NCBI RefSeq assembly: GCF_035222375.1
Contig: NC_085888.1
Coordinates: forward strand, 1,984,001-2,048,000
Direction of reading: 5' to 3'
DNA length: 64,000 nucleotides
Source of the DNA: Podospora pseudocomata
Taxonomy: Eukaryota > Ascomycota > Sordariomycetes > Sordariales > Podosporaceae
The notes beneath the pieces were generated by a model. The model worked only from the letters and a program-made list of their open reading frames with translations, was not told the DNA's origin and did no database searches. Shown in pieces: positions 35,060-46,915 of this stretch (its first letter is position 1; each line of letters opens with the position of its first letter). The translations under genes and the position numbers were made by a program.

Positions 35060-36524
35060 TGTTGAATTCCTTTCCTCCCGGCAATAATTCCGCGACTGTG
35101 AGATATTGAAAAGGTGTAAAGGTGTGATGTTGAATCACCGTCGTTACAGTCAGTCACTCGTCAGGGATCACTACCCTTTACTAGTCGACCTCGGCAGTCG
35201 TCACCGCTGCTCGACGATGGAACCCTTTCGTCTGATGATGACAAACAAAACAACAACAGCAAACAGCCAAGACCACTCAGTAATAAAAGTTTTTTTATAA
35301 AAAAAACCAAAAAAAATAAAAAATTTGATGCAACAGAGAGTTGTTTTGGCCTGCGCGGGGAGGGACCCAGCTTCATCTTAACCCTTCTTGGGACGAACTA
35401 GGACCCTTCGAGCAGTCACGATGGATATGATTAAATCGCCTTGCCCCCTCCACTTCCCCAGCAACACACACAAGCGGATGCCGAATACCGGCATTGGGGG
35501 CATCCCATCCCTCCCGTCAGTCATCAACCTGTCTTGCAAAAATCTGTGTATGAAGTATCGTTTTTCCTTCCATTTTGCTCAGGTTCCCAATAGTCATAAT
35601 CCCCATCCCCACCACATCTGTCAGCACCCACCCTCCCCCCCCCATCATCCCCCGAAACCTCCATCCCCAGTACCACAAACCCAAACAAAGAAAACCCTCT
35701 CTCATGGGAATAAATGATCATGGACATCATGGAAAAACACTCTTCCCCACAGTAAAAAACTGCCGTCATCGACACCACCCCAGCCCAACAACCAACCAAA
35801 CCGGGCCTGCCCCCGGCCCCTAAAAGCGGAGCAAAAGCGGAGGGTCACCCCGACCACCACCCGGCAGAGCTCTTCCTTTCCTTCCTTTGGCCCTGCCATG
35901 TCATGGCCGCTACCCTTTGTCACAAGCCCAATGACAATGGGCATGGCACACACACCCCTTCGCGCTTTCGGCTCGTCGCCCCCGGGGTTAGGAAATGATA
36001 GCATAAGCCCAGGTAGTTTAGGTGCTTATTTCCGTCAAAGAACCATTTTCACCCAAAGCCGGTGAAACCACACCTTCCCGGAGGAGTGTCATCGGTCAAA
36101 TGCCGAAAATCCCCCTAGCCACGCGACAGGACAAGAGAAAAATATAATGTTTCAGATCTCACCTTTGCAGATCTTAACCCCCGGCATTTAAAACCTGACA
36201 TGAGTCCGTCCGTCCCTCCGTTCGTGCATCGGCCGCCGTCAGCTCCCGGCCGGCCGGAGGGGCAGGGCAGGATATGTCGGCTCCGGTGAAACACGGTGCT
36301 TACCGGCCTTTTCGGCGCTCCTTTTGAGTAAACTGACCATGTCGCGAAAGAGAACAAGAAAAGGGGTTCGCAATATCCCGCATAGCCTTAGAAACAGTCT
36401 GTATGGGATTCCAGGCCTCTTTAAAATGTTCTCATGGCCTATCGAGTGTCCTCCAAAGCCCAGTAATTTACTCTTCAAAACCAACAATCTATCCTACAAT
36501 GCCCATCAACCAAAACCCCCATCC
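35060..36524. other. intergenic 1.5 kb between the MFS gene and dac1
   Basis: This spacer holds the MFS promoter (proximal to 35060) and the 3' flank of dac1. I see CACC/CCCC-rich sequence near 35580-35680 and a GGCCGGCCGG-like block near 36250. No gene is supported. Confidence 0.45.
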
Positions 36525-37971
36525 CTAAAGCCGCCAGACACCACCCCAATTCTCCCCCTCAAAAACCATCCTCCCCTGCTTCCACACCTCCCTCAACTTC
36601 AACACCATCCCCCCACCCCCCTCCCCCGTAACCCTCTCCAAAACAACAATATCCCCATCCGTCCCATCCTCCAAAGTCCCAATGCTCCCCTCCAAACCCA
36701 ACAACCTCGCCGGGCGCTCCGTCACCGCCATCAACGCCGAAACGATATGCTCATTCTCCCCCTCATCCCCTTCCAAACCAACACTCGTCGTATCAATATA
36801 CCCCAAAAAATTATTCACACACTCCAACAACGTCACCGCACTCCCCGCCAACACCATCCTCTCTCTCTTTTCCTCATCCATCTTCGGAGTCATCACCCTC
36901 CCCCTAGACTTGACAACACTCGACTTCTCGGTCCCATTCCGCCACGGATACGTCCCGTCCCCCAACCCCAGCACATGCATCGCATCCGTCACCAAGATCA
37001 GCCCCTCCGGATGCACCGAGTGCGCCAGCATAACCGCTGACTTGTGGTTGTGAACCCCATCAACAATAATGCCATAACTGGGAGCTTCTTCATTCCTCCC
37101 CGGGATAATGATGTTGGCGATACTAAGCTCCGACTCGCGGTGACCAAAAGGGGGCATGGCATTGAAGAAGTGTGTCACCATTCTCGCGCCAGCAGCGAGT
37201 GCCTCGCGGGCTTTCTCGTACGAGGCTGCCGTGTGTCCCAACGAGACGACGATGCCGTCGCCGGTGAGTTTCGAGATGATTTCCGGTCCTTCCTGGAGGA
37301 GGACTTCAGGGGCTAGGGTAACCATCTTGACAGAGTGGGGAGGGGCTCGGGAGAGGTTATAGACCGTGTCGAGGTCTTGGTAGGATTGGGCGGTGCGGAG
37401 GACGGAGCGGTCGTGGACGCCGCATTTGCGTGGGCTTAGAAAAGGGCCTTCGAGGTGGGCTCCTAGGACTGAGGCGCCGCGGTCTGGGGATGGTCGGGGT
37501 GTGGGGGTGAGGAATGGGATAACCTAGGCTTGTCAGATGGAGTGAGATTGGTAACGAGGGGGATCGTAAATGGTTTCGCACCTTATGATAGGCCTCGCTG
37601 TGCTGGCTCGTGAGGGTGGGCAGGTAAGATGTCACTCCTGTCTGGACAAGCCATTTGTTGACTTTGGTAAGTTGCTTAGGATAGTCGGAGATGTCGTCGG
37701 GGATGGTTGAGAAGTTGAATCCAATAGCGCCGTTTATTTGGCAGTCGATGAAGCCTGGGGCTATGATGCATCCTTGGAGGTCACGGACAGCATCTGGGGT
37801 TCGTTTGGAAGAGCCAATGGTGCCATTCTCGGTGTTTATCCAGAGATCTCCCTTGACGAGCTTGCCGTCTCGGAGTAGGCGGCAGTTGACGAACTGGATG
37901 ACCTCAGGCTCTCCATGATCCTGCGCTCTCGAGGATGGAGTACTCGAGGATGACGGGCGCAGGGCTGACAT
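36525..37971 (-). CDS. dac1: N-acetylglucosamine-6-phosphate deacetylase
   Basis: This enzyme hydrolyses GlcNAc-6-phosphate to glucosamine-6-phosphate plus acetate, the second step of GlcNAc use. Exons on the minus strand are 37971-37582 and 37523-36525, split by a 58-bp intron, giving 462 residues. NagA-type amidohydrolase motifs are all present: APGFIDCQINGAIGFNF, the metal-ligand loop LGAHLEGPFLSP, SLGHTAASYE, VTHFFNAMPPFGHRE (metal His), IVDGVHNH and the catalytic Asp in LVTDAMHVLGLGDG. The C-terminal small domain shows TERPARLLGLEGSIGTLEDGTDGDIVVL. It is divergent from nag3 across 746 bp, so the two are probably co-regulated. Confidence 0.96.
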
Positions 37972-38717
37972 GTTGATATTCGTGCTGGCGGCTGATTCTA
38001 GGACATAGGTTGGCTACCTTAGAAGATACTGCTCGGGAAGAGGACTTGGAAAGGTTGAAATGCGGTTTGCGGCGGCTATCCACGAGCCATAAACCTCCAT
38101 CATGAACATCGTGCTTGCCAAATAGACTTCATCAGTCATTCTAAGAAGGCACATCTGGCGGCTTCGGGCGGAGGTAAGCAAGCAAGCCAAACCCGTGGCT
38201 ATCCACGGCGATGTCATTGGAGCCCCGGTTATCGGTGCCGTCGCTGTCATGATGATAGTGAACAGCGAGTGTGTGGTTTCATGATGTCTCAGGTCATGTT
38301 GCACCGTCAAAGATGGCTACTATCATTCACGATCGAGTAAACATAGGTGGACTTTCAAATGTTCAAAAGTTCCTGGGAGGGAGCAGATGTAACGTTCCTG
38401 CTTGGGGCTAACCAAAGCTTGAACGGTTGCCTGCCTGTTTCGGTTAGCGGACCGTTAAATGGCCCCTTTCCAGACGTTTTCCTCCATGTGATTGGCCTGA
38501 GCAACAGTGACAGCAACAACAGCAGTGCTTCTTCTGCCGGCCGGAAGGAGCCTGTATGGTGGTGCTGAGGTTTGTAGGTTACACGTCCCGTCCGGCTGCT
38601 CGCTCCCCAGGCCAGCCAACCATCCCTCAACATGTCGCTTTCCATAACGTGACAATTCTCCCCGCCGTATCCCGTATCCCGTTCCCCAAGAGCCCACTGG
38701 CATCCGGCACCGGCAAC
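37972..38717. promoter_or_regulatory. divergent promoter dac1/nag3
   Basis: This 746-bp head-to-head spacer lies within the GlcNAc cluster. It is the natural place for shared RON1 (Ndt80-type) and carbon-source control. A GGTTTGCGGC element near 38060 resembles, in reverse, the CRCAAA core of Ndt80 sites; that resemblance is weak. Confidence 0.5.
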
Positions 38718-41707
38718 ATGGTCAAGTTGGACGGTGACTTAGACCCACTATGGCAAGATCTCGACTGGTAACCGTTTCTCCTTTGCTTTTTGCCATGCTG
38801 TTTGTTGTCGTCGTTCTGAGTTCCTCATTCGCTGACTGTCTTGTCTCTCTCTCTCTCTCTCTCAGGGCCATAGGGCAGATGGTGATTATGGGATGGGATG
38901 GCACCGAAGTCACTCCGCAGATTCGTCATCTCATCGAGGAACACCATCTCGGCTCCATCCTTCTCACGGCAAAGAATCTCAAATGTGTTTTTTCGGTCCG
39001 AGAGATGTGCGCGGGTGCAATGGATGCTAACTCGTCAATGCAGCTGCCCACCAGACGGCCAAGCTCGTGCAGGAGCTTCAGACGATTGCTCACCAAGCCG
39101 GCCATCTTCAACCGCTCTTGATTGCCTTGGACCAGGAAAATGGCGGCGTCAACAGCCTGTACGATGAGGACTACATTTGCCAGTTTCCCAGCGCCATGGG
39201 CCAAGCTGCCGCTGGTAATGCTGATCTCGCATACAAAGTCGCCAAAGCTACAGCCACCGAGGTCTCGGCCGTGGGGGTCAATCTGATTCTCGGACCCGTG
39301 CTCGACGTTCTGACAAACGCTCGTTACCAGCCGCTCGGTGTCCGCGCTGTCGGGGACGATCCACAAGAGGTCTCACAATATGGCATCGCGGCTATGAACG
39401 GCTACAAGGATGCTGGGGTGGCCACTTGTGGAAAACACTTTCCTTCTTATGGGAATCTCGACTTTCTCGGGTCCAGCTTGGATGTTCCCATCATCACCCA
39501 AACCTTGGAGGAGTTGTCCCTGAGCGCCCTCGTGCCTTTTCGGAATGCTATTGCTACTGGAAAGTTGGATGCCATGTTCGTTGGCGGCTGTGGCATCACA
39601 AACCCGTCCATGAATGTAAACCACGCCTGCCTCTCCGATCAGGTGGTTGATGACCTTCTCAGAAACGAACTTGGTTTCACGGGTGTTGCCATATCGGAAT
39701 GCTTGGAGATGGAAGCTCTTCGAAGTGAAATCGGAGTCGAGACTGGCACGGTCATGGCGGTAGAAGCCGGCTGTGACTTGGTTCTGCTTTGTCGGGCCTA
39801 CGACGTGCAGCTCGAAGCCATAGCTGGCCTCAAGCTTGGTGTGGAAAACGAGCTGCTCACCAAGGAGCGTATTTACACTTCTCTCCGCCGTGTTCTCAAG
39901 ATGAAGAACGCGTGCACGTCCTGGGCTAAAGCGCTGAACCCGCCAGGAATTTCTCTGTTGTCCAAGATTCACCCGAGTCATCTCAACCTCTCAATCAAGG
40001 CATATGATGACTCCATCACAGTTATTAGGGATAACGAAAAGCTTCTGCCCTTGAATGAGTCGATGCACCAGGAGGAAGAGTTGCTACTCCTTACCCCGTT
40101 GGTCAAGCCTTTGCCAGCCTCGTCTTTGACCAAAAATATCCTCGAGGCGAAGAACAAGTCCGATAGCGCGCCGACGGAACACGACAAATGGATACACCGG
40201 GATCGGGGCGTCATAATGAGTGGCGAGGGGGTATTTCGGGAGCTTGGGAGGTCACTTGCCCGCGCTCGACGTGGCAAGCTGCTGCATACCTCTTACACTG
40301 CAAATGGTGTTAGGCCGGGTGAGTGCGTTGGGCAGCTGCGATGGGAGAGAATACAATGACTAACATGGGGTAGTACATGAAAACTTGATACATCGGGCGT
40401 CCTGTATCGTTATTGTGACGGCCGATGCCAATCGAAACCTGTACCAGGCCGGGTTCACCAAGCATGTCTCAATGATGTGCTCAATGTTGAGGGCAAGTGG
40501 CCAGAAGAAATCCCTGGTCGTGGTGGCCGTCAGCTCGCCCTATGATTTCGCCATGGACAAGTCGATTGGGACCTATATCTGCACCTTTGACTTTACGGAA
40601 ATGGCCATGGCAGCTCTTGTGCGCGCTCTCTGCGGAAGCTCGAGAGCACGCGGGACGCTGCCGGGGACTCTGAGAAAAAGCAGAAAGGCCGTGAAGTCGA
40701 GGCAGCACTGGCTTGTCGAGCCCTATGACAGGGACCGCGACTCCAACGGTCTCAACGATCTTTTGAGCGCTCTTGCTCGTGCTGCTGCCCCGAACCATCG
40801 GTTTCTGACCACGACAACGGCACACTCGTTTGAGATTTTCAACCCAAACATTGAGGAGTCGCACTTTGTGGTTCGAAACAGCAGCACGCAAGCGCTGTAC
40901 GGATTCTGCGCGACGTATCACACCCAAGGGACCGGCATAATCGGAGCGATCTTCGTGGACCCTACCAAGCGCAACGTTGCCATTGGGCGTTCTCTCCATC
41001 GCCGGGCCCTTCGAGCGTTGATTCAGAAGAGGGGCACAAAGAAGATACAGCTGGGAATATGTTTCCCAGGTGTGTTCCTGGGCATCCCGACAGACGACGG
41101 CGGGCTCAAGACGTGGTTTTCCAACAGCGGTTGGGACTTGCAGTTTCCGCGACGGTTGGCCAACATGGTGATTGCTGACTTGAGCAGCTGGAGCGCACCA
41201 GAGGGTCTGCTGCAGAGCATCCAACGGGCGAACATGAGCTTCGATCTTATTCATGGGTTGGAGAACGCCGAGACGGTGCTTGCGCATGTAGCCGGGAATG
41301 CGAACCCGGAGGTGTTTGAGCTGTACCGTTTGGCGTTGCAGGAGACAAAATCGTGTGGGGTTGTTAGGGCCAAGTGCCAGAGGGGAGGGCTGGTGGGGAC
41401 GGTGGTTATTTGTAGTCCTGGGAGTCCGGTTGCGGGTTATGTGCCGGCTTTGCAGGGGGGGGAGGAGGTGTTGGTTGGGGGGATCATTGCGCCGGTTGTG
41501 GCGCCTGGGAATGGGGATTTGTTGGTGATTCAGGGGCTCGCGTTGATGGGGTTGAGGCAGAACAAGGCGCACAAGTCTGGGAGGAGCGTGTTGAGCTGGG
41601 TGGGGGAGGAAGGGATGGAGGGGTTGGGGGCGATGGGGTGGGAGGTGCTGGAGGGGTGGGAGGAGTTTACTAATTCGGTTGAGAATGTGAGTTTTCTTGA
41701 GGGGTGA
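38718..41707 (+). CDS. nag3: GH3 beta-N-acetylglucosaminidase fused to a GNAT acetyltransferase domain
   Basis: Exons are 38718-38767, 38866-38984, 39044-40318 and 40374-41707, giving 925 residues. There is no signal peptide, so it should act inside the cell, releasing GlcNAc from imported chitin oligosaccharides. The N-terminal GH3 barrel begins WAIGQMVIMGWDGTEV and shows LLIALDQENGGVNSL, VNLILGPVLDV and the GH3 catalytic loop CGKHFPSYGNLDFLGSS (about residue 185). The nucleophile segment reads SECLEMEAL (about residue 275), where most GH3 enzymes have Asp. A second GH3 subdomain follows. The C-terminal GNAT-like domain (about residues 640-730) shows GIIGAIFVDPTKRNVAIGRSL and GICFPGVFLG. The fusion and its place beside dac1 fit GlcNAc catabolism; the role of the GNAT part is unknown. 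Confidence 0.93.
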
Positions 41708-42908
41708 GTTGAGATGTGTTGCTAATGTTGAATAGTGGCAGGATCTTGCTTAGGGGATTTGAGCGTCGAGGTGCTGGAAGGGGGTCAGTTTAAGGGGTCA
41801 GTTTAAGGGGTCAGTTTAAGAGGTCAGTTTCGAGAGGTCAGCTTGGGAGGGTCAGTTTGGGGCGGAGAGGGTCTGGGGTTTGCTTCGTTTGTATCCTATT
41901 GTGTGTATTCCAAGATTGTTGGACTGTGATTTTGTCGTTCTACTTTGTGAAATGGTGTTATTCAGACAGTAACTTTGACCAGAACGATTACAATCGGGAC
42001 CAGAGATGCCTTCTTTTCCCGCCGCCGTGCGCTGATGTATAGACACATTGGCCCCTTTTGCCTACGAGATTAAATCTGACACTAAACCACCGACGAAGCT
42101 GTGCGGCAATGACGGCTGGAGTGTGGTGTATGGCGCGGATGATTCAAGAACAGGCCGATGCTCGGGAGGCTGGGGAAACAGTGTAGAGTTTGGAATTCTT
42201 GCGGACATACAAAAACAAGAAGAGGCAAAGAGGCAGAAAGGCAAAGAGGCAGAGAGGCTTTTAATTCTTTTTCAGAGTTTTTACACAACTCAACGCTTCA
42301 GGGATGGTAGTCTCTTCCACATGAGAAGGACACCACCTGTGAAGCTGTGAAAGAGAGTAGTTACACAGATCCCGAGGATGGGAGAGGTCTCGTTGATTCT
42401 TTACGTTTTCTGTGTTTTCTCTTTTCTCTCTGCAACCAGACTCGGCCGCTTGCAATGAGGCTGAGCCATCCCTGGGACTTTTCGAACCTTCCGGATCATT
42501 TCGTGCTCAAAGTCCGGTCCCTAAACTCCCTTGGTAAGCTGATGGAGCGGGGTGTTTCTCTCTTGGTGTGGAGTGTGTGGTGAATGGTGGCTAGATAGGT
42601 ACATGAGAGTATGTGAGCAGGTACTTCTTTTTGAGAGGTGTGGGGGGTGGGAGCAAGATTTTTCCAAGAGGAAATACAGAGGGTTCCGTGCGACTAAGAG
42701 GGTCAATGATCAGTCATGTATACTTATGGTTTCGCGGCATGATCGTGACTTGTGGGCTAAAGTGGGCTAGAATCATCAGGATGTATGAGGTAGACATTAA
42801 AATTAACACTTACAACTGCCTAGCTAATCCCAGACTACAGTTGACAAATCCCGCTATGAGATTGCCCTCCGACCGTTGATGCCCTCTTTTCTACCTGGTA
42901 GGCAGTCC
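41708..42908. other. 1.2-kb spacer with minisatellite
   Basis: This spacer contains the tandem GGTCAGTTTAAG-type repeat (41780-41863) and a purine-rich AGGCAAAG/AGGCAGA stretch near 42220-42258. No gene is recognised. Confidence 0.5.
41780..41863. repeat. 12-15 bp minisatellite (GGGGTCAGTTTAA)n
   Basis: Three near-identical units are followed by three diverged ones (GGTCAGTTTCGAGA, GGTCAGCTTGGGAG, GGTCAGTTTGGGG). It lies just 3' of nag3. Confidence 0.9.
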
Positions 42909-44119
42909 TCATTCTTTAGGACTCGAAACGCATTGCTTCTTGCGAGAGGGGCTGCCATCTTCCTCTTGTGCCTCGATACTGCGCTTCTTTCCGGAGACAG
43001 TCTTCGTGTCCTTGTCTTCGCTGGTAGTATCCTTCTCGGAGTCTGCGACGCCACTATCTTCATCCTCAGCAACGACATCAGTAGTTCAGCCAGAAGCGCT
43101 CAGTGCCATCTGCACGGTTGTACCAGTATTCCTAAAAACGGTAATGGTTGGTTGGCCGCCTATAGTCGGGGGAATCGACAACCTGGCTGCCAATTGCGGC
43201 TTCTCAGCCCAAGCCTTCGGAATCCAGTATGGGCCAGGGTCATCGTCGTCATCTGACTCTTCAAATCCCTCGAAGTAGCCCAATAACTCGACATCCCTAA
43301 AGCTGATTAACTTCATACTCCCGTTCTTGCTGTTGACAAAAATATTCTCCGGAGGAAACATAGCGCCGTTGCCCATGCTACGAATCTTTGAATACCAATC
43401 GAGCTTGGTGACAGCTTCCAGAAGCTGCTTGAGAACGGCGAGACGAACTGGTTCGTCTGCTAGCTCCCCTCGCGATAGCAGTTCTTGCATGGTTTCTCCT
43501 TCCCCACGCTCTAAGAGGATCATGCGGACCCAGCGGACGGGCTTCTCTGGGTGATCTGTCTCGAGCGGGAAAGTCCAGGATCCGTAAAACTTGGGCGCAA
43601 AACCCCCTCGGGTGTGTCTTGCAGGGCCATGTAGGCGCGGGCGTCGAGTGCATAGTCGCGGTCTGCACATGCCATGCAGTCAACGCAATTTACACAGGGA
43701 TCTACGCATCTAAATTCACATTCCGCAGTGCTCAAGAAGTTGTAGTCGACGCCATTGTAGATCTTGGCAATATACTCCATCGAGGGGTCGTCTTCGAGGT
43801 GGCAAGTCACCACGTGGGGTCCTCCGTCACCTCACTCACGGTCGTTCACATCTTTGAATGTGTGGCTACTTTTGTCGCCGGTGGTGGTGAGTACCCTTGC
43901 CGTGTCCTCGCTTGGGTCGAAAGGTTCGATATCCATGGGATGAAAATTGAGGGCGAGCTCGATGGAGTCTGAACCGCACAGGTACCATGAAGGTGGTTGT
44001 CCCCGTAACTGTCCTATCTTTACTTCATACTCACGGCCGAATGGCATGGGCGGTGTGTGTGGATGAATCTTCAGTGTCGTGCCGAGGGGGTATCGCCCTA
44101 GGGCGTCGTTGGGAGACAT
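42909..44119 (-). pseudogene. kinase-fold (aminoglycoside/fungal protein kinase-like) gene with a frameshift
   Basis: The minus-strand coding region starts at ATG 44119 (SPNDALGRYPLGTTLKI). A 48-bp intron (43792-43839, GTGAGT...AAG) fits phase. The kinase-like core then reads PSMEYIAKIYNGVDYNFL, with a Cys-rich insert, DARAYMALQDTPE and FAPKFYGSWTF, VRWVRMILLE, and the hinge-like helix DEPVRLAVLKQLLEAVTKL. The DFG-like position is weak. Between DTPE and FAPKF the frame shifts by one base inside a run of five C (43603-43607). The last frame stops at 43086, but an acidic, Lys-rich tail continues in frame to 42909 and may be joined by a 66-bp intron (43058-43123). It is either a decaying gene or a one-base sequence error. 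It sits inside the GlcNAc cluster between nag3 and ron1. Confidence 0.6.
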
Positions 44120-44926
44120 GACCTTTTAAGCATCCATGGTGAGTATGTGTAGATGAATGAATTATCGGCGTTACCTGACTTTGATTGGCGGAGGAAAGGT
44201 GTGATTTATAGGGTCTGCGATAAACTCAAAGTTTGGCACCGTGTACTAAGTGTGCACATTCTCATCCACACATGACTGAAGCTTCCACGCTTCTCAACGC
44301 CATTACTGATGGTGGACTGTGGTGCCTGGACAAAAGCCAAGCTTTGAAAGTCCCCTGCAGCGGCGCCACTAGATACCCCGGAAAGGGCCGTTGAAGAAGA
44401 GATGCCGTCTGGGGTAAACCTCCGTAGCGGCTGGGCGGCTTGGCTTCCGGGCAAGGTGAGTCTAAGCTTGATGAGTCCATGACTTTGAGAGAGAAACGGA
44501 AATGTATTGCTATCTGATGTGTCCAGAAAAGAAGAAGAAGAAGAAGAAGAAGAAGAAGAAGAAGAAGAAGAAGAAGAAGAAGAAGAAGAAGAAGAAGAAG
44601 AAGAAATGCACTTAATATCGGCAGGCGTGTTTTGCAGGGTCACCTGCGATCTGCATTCGGCCGCGGGCACAAGATCTCGCCAGAGTCGATTGGGAAGGAG
44701 CAACCACAGGGTCACACCGAGCGGGCAACTGACGGGGCCACCTCACTTTAATCTTACTCCTCTTCTTCTCCACGTCTCACATGTCATCCAGTCTGTCGGA
44801 TCGGATTCCATCTCGACATTCTTCAATCCTGTGGCCCCTTTACAAGTACAACCTGCGACCCGTCCCGAGTCCCGAGTGCAGTACCGCCGAGTCCCTGCAT
44901 GAACCGTGAGTGATCGGCCATGAGAT
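44120..44926. promoter_or_regulatory. promoter and leader of ron1, with (GAA)25
   Basis: This 807-bp head-to-head spacer lies between the kinase-like gene and ron1. It contains the uninterrupted GAA tract 44531-44605 and, at its end, two upstream ATGs before the ron1 start. The poly-Ser frame on the minus strand is only the GAA repeat read backwards. Confidence 0.55.
44531..44605. repeat. (GAA)25 microsatellite
   Basis: This is a perfect 75-bp GAA/TTC tract 320-395 bp upstream of the ron1 start codon. Confidence 0.95.
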
Positions 44927-44979
44927 ATGGCCAGCTACAATGGCATGCCGGCCATGTCCTCCGGCGCCACGGGTCCTGA
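44899..44979 (+). promoter_or_regulatory. upstream ORFs in the ron1 leader
   Basis: Two short frames precede or overlap the ron1 start (44927). A four-codon uORF (MNRE, 44899-44913) is followed by a 19-codon uORF starting at 44920 that runs in another frame over the ron1 ATG and stops at 44979. Both could lower ron1 translation if they are in the mRNA; the transcript start is unknown. Confidence 0.5.
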
Positions 44980-46915
44980 CGCCCTGGGACATCAAGGCCA
45001 GCAATCGCTCGGCATCGACGGCTTTGATCCGCACAGTATGACATTTGACGACCCGTTGCTGTGAGTATCACAATCGCGGGAGCTCAACTGAGAACTAATC
45101 ATCTCATCTTCTTACAGCCACAACCTCCCATTTACCCCGACAGCCGCATACGATTTTGACACCCTTAGCACAACATTTGAAGACCCGTTCTCCTACCCAG
45201 CCAGACCGTTCGGTAACGATGTCGCCAACACCGCTCTCATGGGAAATTTGGGAGGGCTAGGCGTCGACCCAGAAAGCTGCTACAATGGCAACCACGGTGG
45301 CGCCGAGGGGTCATCCTCCCCACAAGAACTCGACAACAAACTCCTCGGCTTCGGCGCAGTCGTCCCAGGCAAAGCCACCCTGATCGACCCCTTGGGACAG
45401 TTTATCGAACCTATGATGAGCGCAGAGTTATACGGCATGTTCTTTGTCGCCGAGGACGTCTTTGGGACAGATAACGGCGGCGATAACCGACGTCCGATGG
45501 AGTTGACTTGCTACAGGAGGAATCTATGGCAGTGTTCGGGGCAGATTACTCTCCCGAGACAAGTGGCGCAATATGCTGTGGCCGATGGGCAGCAACGGAT
45601 GCCAGTGGTGGAATTAGCGGCGTCTATCACGGCGCTCGAGAGTATTGAAGGGAAACAAACGGAGATCATTTCCATCCCGTGGAAGAGTAACAATCCTGCT
45701 CTAGGAGGAGTGACTGAGGAATCGACAAAGTCCGCAGGGGCGCCAGCGATAACTGTGTTGGACTTGGGGTCGGGCCAGGAGATTGATGGGACGAACAGAG
45801 TGACGGTGGGGGTGTCGTGGAAGAGACTGCAGTTCAAGCATGCCACCGCGAACAATGGGCGGAGGAAGGGACTCCAGCAGCATTACGTGGTGCAGATAAA
45901 TCTGCTGGTTAAGGGGAAGGGTGGAGAGTATGTCAAGGTTGCCGAAGTTCAGTCGGGACCGGTCATTGTGCGAGGCAGAAGTCCCAGGAATTTTGACAGT
46001 AGGAAAGATGTGCCTCTGTCAGGAGACAAGAGGCTACTGGAGAGGAAAAGCATCGAGGGGTTGAGTTCGGGCTCTACGGCTACGAAGCAACAGCAGCAAC
46101 ATATGGGAACTCCACAGAGCCAGCCCCTGAGTCAAGATTTTGGGCAAGGTTTTCTTCATAGATATCAGGGGATGGGAAGTTTACCGGTATGCCTTCAAGT
46201 CCGATCAAGTTCTTTGTTTCACATGCTGACAATCACGCAGTCCACGACAGATTGGTCAACTCCTCGACCGTTCCTCTCACCAAACCCCCAGCAACAGCAC
46301 GCCAGTAAGAAGCTAGCTTTGTCCTCTCCAAGTCTCAACCGGCCGCCAGTACCGCCCTGGGTGCCAATAGATACCACATTAGCAACTCCATTGCCAACCG
46401 GCAAACAATTACAACACACTAGCAACCTTTTGAAGCCAACCCGCGGACTACATTCTACTTCCCAATCCAACAACCTCCCTATCAACCTCTCCCTCTCAGA
46501 AGACGAGCGCAGCCCACCAAACTTGAATCGATCTAATTCCTCGGGTGGCGAATCGTCTCAAAGCCCACAGCAGCACTTTTCCATGTCGTCATCGTCAAAA
46601 GCGGGGAATAGCAGGCCGGGGTTGGGACACAAGAGCCAGAGGACTGAGAGTGGGGGTGCGCAGCAGCTTAACAGTCCGCAGGATCAGACGGAGGTGGATA
46701 TGTTGTATGAGTATTTTCCATTGAGTGTGGATGACTGGTAAGTCTGTGCCTGGAGAGATGGGAGTAGAGGGGAAAGAAAGTGCTGACGGAATCATAGGAT
46801 GCCGCCGGTGGATGCGATTTATCGACCGCATGTGGTTCATCATACTATTGTGCCGCCTGAGGTGAAAGCGCAGCAGCTGAGGAGTAAGGGGAAGAGGTAT
46901 TTTGCTGCTGACTGA
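44927..46915 (+). CDS. ron1: Ndt80/PhoG-like transcription factor RON1, GlcNAc cluster regulator
   Basis: This is a nuclear activator with an Ndt80-type immunoglobulin-fold DNA-binding domain. Exons are 44927-45060, 45118-46186, 46241-46737 and 46798-46915, giving 605 residues. The 54-bp intron 3-like gap 46187-46240 (GTATGC...GCTGAC...GCAG) is in frame and open, so it could be misread as coding. The DNA-binding domain (about residues 140-310) shows DVFGTDNGGDNRRPMELTCY, RRNLWQCSGQITLPR, GVSWKRLQFKHATANNGRRK and VVQINLLVKG. The rest is Ser/Gln/Pro-rich. RON1 controls the GlcNAc catabolic cluster in Trichoderma reesei. Its position between nag3 and hxk3 here supports the same role. Confidence 0.93.

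Noticed and set aside
40481-41572. 363-codon antisense frame over nag3
   Set aside because: It is a shadow of the GNAT-end coding sequence; no motif and no splice structure.
44206-44715. Poly-Ser protein on the minus strand
   Set aside because: The Ser run is the (GAA)25 microsatellite; flanks have no coding character.
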